Source: Thauera propionica (GTDB lineage Bacteria > Pseudomonadota > Gammaproteobacteria > Burkholderiales > Rhodocyclaceae). From it: a stretch of 64,000 bases of DNA. The stretch lies in assembly GCF_002245655.1 (NCBI RefSeq), contig NZ_NOIH01000015.1:186001-250000 (forward strand). The letters run 5' to 3'. The notes beneath the pieces were generated by a model. That model was not told the DNA's origin and made no database searches. It was given only the letters and a program-made list of their open reading frames with translations. Position 1 is the stretch's first letter. Every line of letters starts with the position of its first letter. A program made the position numbers and the translations under genes. Of this stretch, positions 61,291-64,000 are shown in pieces.

Positions 61291-61362
61291 TCTCGTTTCG
61301 TCCCACGGCGCCATCGCGCACACCCCGCTGCGCCACCCGCGTGCGCCCCCTCGATACTGGTA

Positions 61363-61391
61363 TTGCACATTGCGAAAGGGCGTTTTATAGT
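61363..61391 (+). promoter_or_regulatory. sigma70-type promoter of aceE
   Basis: TTGCAC (61363-61368), a 17-bp spacer, and TATAGT (61386-61391) match the -35/-10 consensus at 4 of 6 and 5 of 6 positions. It lies 105 bp before the aceE ATG, leaving a leader of about 100 nt. Confidence 0.65.
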
Positions 61392-61495
61392 TCGAAAAGT
61401 CAGCCGCCCGGTTGTCGGAATGGCTGCGTCCGTACCTAACAGTGTCCTGCCCACCAGGCAGGGTTCGCCAACCGAACGTCATGAGGAGACAAACC

Positions 61496-64000
61496 ATGAC
61501 CGGAATCAGCAACGTTCTCCCGCAAACCGACACGGATGCGCAGGAAACGAAGGAATGGATGGAAGCGCTCGCCGCCGTCGTCGAACACGAAGGCCCGCAG
61601 CGTGCCCATTACCTGATCGAGACCCTGATCGCGACCGCGCGCCAGGAAGGGGTGAACATCCCCTACTCGGCCACCACCGAGTACATCAACACGATTCCGG
61701 CCGAGCAGCAGCCGCCCTACCCCGGCGACGCTGACATGGAAATCAAGCTGCACTCCTACATCCGCTGGAACGCGATGGCGATGGTGGTGCGCGCGAACAA
61801 GAACACCAACGTCGGCGGCCACATCGCCTCGTTCGCCTCGGCGGCCGCCCTGTACGACGTCGGCTTCTCGCACTTCTGGCACGCGCCTTCCGAGCAGCAC
61901 GACGGCGACATGATCTATTTCCAGGGCCACTCGGTGCCTGGCGTCTATGCCCGCGCCTTCATGCTGGGCCGCCTGACCGAAGCGCAGATGGACAACTTCC
62001 GCCAGGAAGTGGGCGGCAAGGGCATCTCGTCCTACCCGCACCCGTGGCTGATGCCCGACTTCTGGCAGTTCCCCACCGTGTCGATGGGCCTGGGCCCGCT
62101 GTGCGCCATCTACCAGGCGCGCTTCATGAAGTACATGGCCAGCCGCGGCATGATCGACGCCACCCGCGCCGAAAAGCGCAAGGTGTGGGCCTTCCTGGGT
62201 GACGGCGAGACCGACGAAGTCGAATCGCTGGGCGCCATCGGCATGGCCGCGCGCGAGAAGCTCGACAACCTGGTCTTCGTCATCAACTGCAACCTGCAGC
62301 GCTTGGACGGCCCGGTGCGTGGCAACGGCAAGATCATCCAGGAACTCGAATCCGAGTTCCGTGGCGCCGGCTGGAACGTCATCAAGGTCATCTGGGGCAC
62401 GGCATGGGACGCGCTGTTCGCCCGCGACAAGAAGGGCATCCTCAAGCGCCGCATGATGGAAGCCTGCGACGGCGAGTACCAGACCTTCAAGGCCAAGGAC
62501 GGCGCCTACGTGCGCGAGCACTTCTTCAACACGCCGGAACTGAAGGCGCTGGTCGCCGACTGGACCGACGACCAGGTATGGCAGCTCAATCGCGGCGGCC
62601 ACGACCTGTTCAAGATCTTCGCCGCCTACAAGGCCGCCAGCGAGCACAAGGGCCAACCCACGCTGATCCTGGCCAAGACCATCAAGGGCTTCGGCATGGG
62701 CCAGGCCGGCGAGGCGATGAACATCTCGCACCAGCAGAAGAAGATGGACGTCGATGCGATCCGCCGCTTCCGCGACCGCTTCGGCCTGCCTGTGCCGGAC
62801 GACAAGCTGGAGGAGCTGCCCTACCTGAAGTTCGAGGAAGGCTCGCCCGAATACAAGTACATGATGCAGCGCCGCATGGACCTGGGCGGCTTCCTGCCGC
62901 AGCGCCGCACCAAGGCCGCGCCGCTGGCCGTGCCCGCGCTGGATGCCTTTGCCGCGCTGCTCAAGGCCTCGGGCGAAGGTCGCGAGCTGTCGACCACGAT
63001 GGCCATCGTGCGCATCATGAACACGCTGTTGAAGGACAAGCAGATCGGCAAGCACATCGTGCCGATCGTGCCGGACGAGAGCCGCACCTTCGGCATGGAA
63101 GGCATGTTCCGCCAGTACGGCATCTGGAACCAGGAAGGCCAGAAGTACGTGCCGGAAGACCATGACCAGCTCATGTTCTACAAGGAAAGCCAGACCGGCC
63201 AGGTGCTGCAGGAAGGCATCAACGAGGCCGGCGCGATGGCCGACTGGATCGCCGCCGGCACCGCCTACAGCGTGCATGGCGTGCAGATGGTGCCCTTCTA
63301 CATCTTCTATTCGATGTTCGGCCTGCAGCGCACCATGGACCTGTGCTGGGCGGCAGCCGACCAGCGCACCCGCGGCTTCATGATCGGCGGTACCGCCGGC
63401 CGCACCACGCTGAACGGCGAAGGCCTGCAGCACGAGGACGGCCACAGCCTGCTGATGGCCAACATGATCCCGAACTGCATCAGCTACGACCCGACCTTCC
63501 AGTACGAAGTCGCGGTGATCGTGCAGGACGGCATGCGCCGGATGTTCGCCGAGCAGGAGGACATCTACTACTACATCACGGTGATGAACGAGAACTACGA
63601 ACATCCCGAGATGCCGGCCGGCGCCGAGAGCGACATCCTCAAGGGCCTGTACCTGTTCCGCAAGGGCGCCGACGCCAAAGCCCCGCGCGTGCAGCTGATG
63701 GGCTCGGGCACGATCTTCCGCGAGGTGATCGCCGCCGCCGAACTGCTGAAGGCCGATTGGGGCGTCGAAGCCGACATCTGGGGCGCGCCCAGCTTCAACG
63801 AACTGGCCCGCAACGGCCACGACATCGAGCGCTGGAACCTGCTGCACCCGATGGAAGAACCGAAGAAGACCCACGTGCAGCAGAAGCTGGCCGGCTTCGA
63901 GGGCCCGATCGTTGCCGCCACCGACTACATCCGCATGTTCCCCGAGCAGATCCGCTCGCAGCTCGACCGCAGCTACGTCACGCTGGGCACCGACGGTTTC
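61496..64000 (+). CDS. aceE: pyruvate dehydrogenase E1 component AceE (3' end beyond window)
   Basis: The first 835 residues of the homodimeric-type E1 (about 890 in full), which decarboxylates pyruvate with thiamine diphosphate and acetylates the lipoyl domain of E2. ATG 61496 follows GAGGAG. It has NTNVGGHIASFASAAALYDV (~102) and HDGDMIYFQGH (~134). The ThDP motif is VWAFLGDGETDE...NLVFVINCNLQRLDGPV (~230-275), and there is TIKGFGMGQAGEAMNISHQQ (~395). The frame is open to base 64000, so only the end is missing. E2 and E3 genes are expected beyond the window. Confidence 0.97.
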   Translation, partial: MTGISNVLPQTDTDAQETKEWMEALAAVVEHEGPQRAHYLIETLIATARQEGVNIPYSATTEYINTIPAEQQPPYPGDADMEIKLHSYIRWNAMAMVVRANKNTNVGGHIASFASAAALYDVGFSHFWHAPSEQHDGDMIYFQGHSVPGVYARAFMLGRLTEAQMDNFRQEVGGKGISSYPHPWLMPDFWQFPTVSMGLGPLCAIYQARFMKYMASRGMIDATRAEKRKVWAFLGDGETDEVESLGAIGMAAREKLDNLVFVINCNLQRLDGPVRGNGKIIQELESEFRGAGWNVIKVIWGTAWDALFARDKKGILKRRMMEACDGEYQTFKAKDGAYVREHFFNTPELKALVADWTDDQVWQLNRGGHDLFKIFAAYKAASEHKGQPTLILAKTIKGFGMGQAGEAMNISHQQKKMDVDAIRRFRDRFGLPVPDDKLEELPYLKFEEGSPEYKYMMQRRMDLGGFLPQRRTKAAPLAVPALDAFAALLKASGEGRELSTTMAIVRIMNTLLKDKQIGKHIVPIVPDESRTFGMEGMFRQYGIWNQEGQKYVPEDHDQLMFYKESQTGQVLQEGINEAGAMADWIAAGTAYSVHGVQMVPFYIFYSMFGLQRTMDLCWAAADQRTRGFMIGGTAGRTTLNGEGLQHEDGHSLLMANMIPNCISYDPTFQYEVAVIVQDGMRRMFAEQEDIYYYITVMNENYEHPEMPAGAESDILKGLYLFRKGADAKAPRVQLMGSGTIFREVIAAAELLKADWGVEADIWGAPSFNELARNGHDIERWNLLHPMEEPKKTHVQQKLAGFEGPIVAATDYIRMFPEQIRSQLDRSYVTLGTDGF

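Larger units (their letters stand above)
61167..61495. other. 329-bp intergenic region before aceE
   Basis: Holds two hairpins (61193-61241, 61261-61290) and a sigma70-like promoter (61363-61391). No gene seen. Confidence 0.6.

Noticed and set aside
61436-63874. 812-codon minus-strand frame
   Set aside because: It mirrors aceE exactly and shows no family features.

Overview
The window is high-GC DNA from a betaproteobacterium. A Rhodocyclales organism of the Thauera/Azoarcus/Aromatoleum type is the best fit. The grounds are a bidirectional NAD-reducing [NiFe] hydrogenase (hoxFUYHW), an octaheme sulfur/nitrogen-type cytochrome, cytochrome bd oxidase, sulfide-oxidation genes, sigma54 promoters and homodimeric AceE. 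The genus assignment is inference from gene content, not from a marker alignment.

Layout. 1-5362: the end of an integrated element, with tightly overlapping small phage/ICE-like genes and a large serine recombinase whose 3' end runs into tRNA-fMet. 5319-5659: tRNA-fMet and tRNA-Thr. 5773-7488: a small membrane protein, ProQ and a TerB/DUF697-like protein. 7584-9828: cytochrome b plus octaheme tetrathionate-reductase-type cytochrome. 10013-11833: diguanylate cyclase. 11814-16897: hoxFUYHW on the minus strand. 17087-18502: a glutathione S-transferase and a degenerate metallo-beta-lactamase. 18942-21519: peroxiredoxin, lipoamide-dehydrogenase-like flavoprotein and DsrE-like periplasmic protein. 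21579-24208: a DUF2946-like protein and a ZnuD-like TonB receptor behind a 27-bp palindrome. 24580-28686: DUF2141, TDT transporter, persulfide dioxygenase and SulP. 28732-29764: a NifX-like protein and an orphan Rieske protein. 30276-33724: cydP-cydA-cydB-cydX-ybgE. 33851-36133: Tat-exported sulfide:quinone oxidoreductase type flavoprotein, DUF5368 and rhodanese. 36314-42607: a seven-gene minus-strand operon of thermostable-hemolysin/GNAT-like protein, AMP ligase, heme-oxygenase-fold oxidase, SDR, TPR protein and a QseBC/PmrAB-type two-component system. 42836-44214: divergent methyltransferase and LPS-kinase-like protein. 44308-50448: yghU, a methyltransferase, a ferritin-like protein, a frameshifted pirin, a DUF4124-like protein and Fic. 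50692-54448: tRNA-Ala, Sua5, purK, purE and folD. 54531-61166: K+/H+ antiporter, a FixLJ/TtrSR-type two-component system and a divergent orphan solute-binding protein. 61496-end: aceE, cut by the window.

Two regulatory networks stand out. First, three operons (peroxiredoxin, DUF2141-persulfide dioxygenase-SulP, and cyd) each carry a good sigma54 -24/-12 element, with CTGCC/GGCAG or TGGCA/TGCCA inverted repeats about 80-150 bp upstream. This is the arrangement expected for an enhancer-binding regulator. The gene content (sulfane-sulfur oxidation plus a bd oxidase) suggests a FisR-like sulfide response, although no such regulator gene lies in the window. Second, the divergent promoter at 42608-42835 carries two PmrA/QseB-type boxes, one facing each way (perfect CTTAAG-N5-CTTAAG on one side), and the matching two-component system is encoded at the end of the minus-strand operon. 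That operon (acyl activation, GNAT-like transferase, HDO-type oxidase, reductase) is the best candidate here for an undescribed biosynthetic or envelope-modification pathway.
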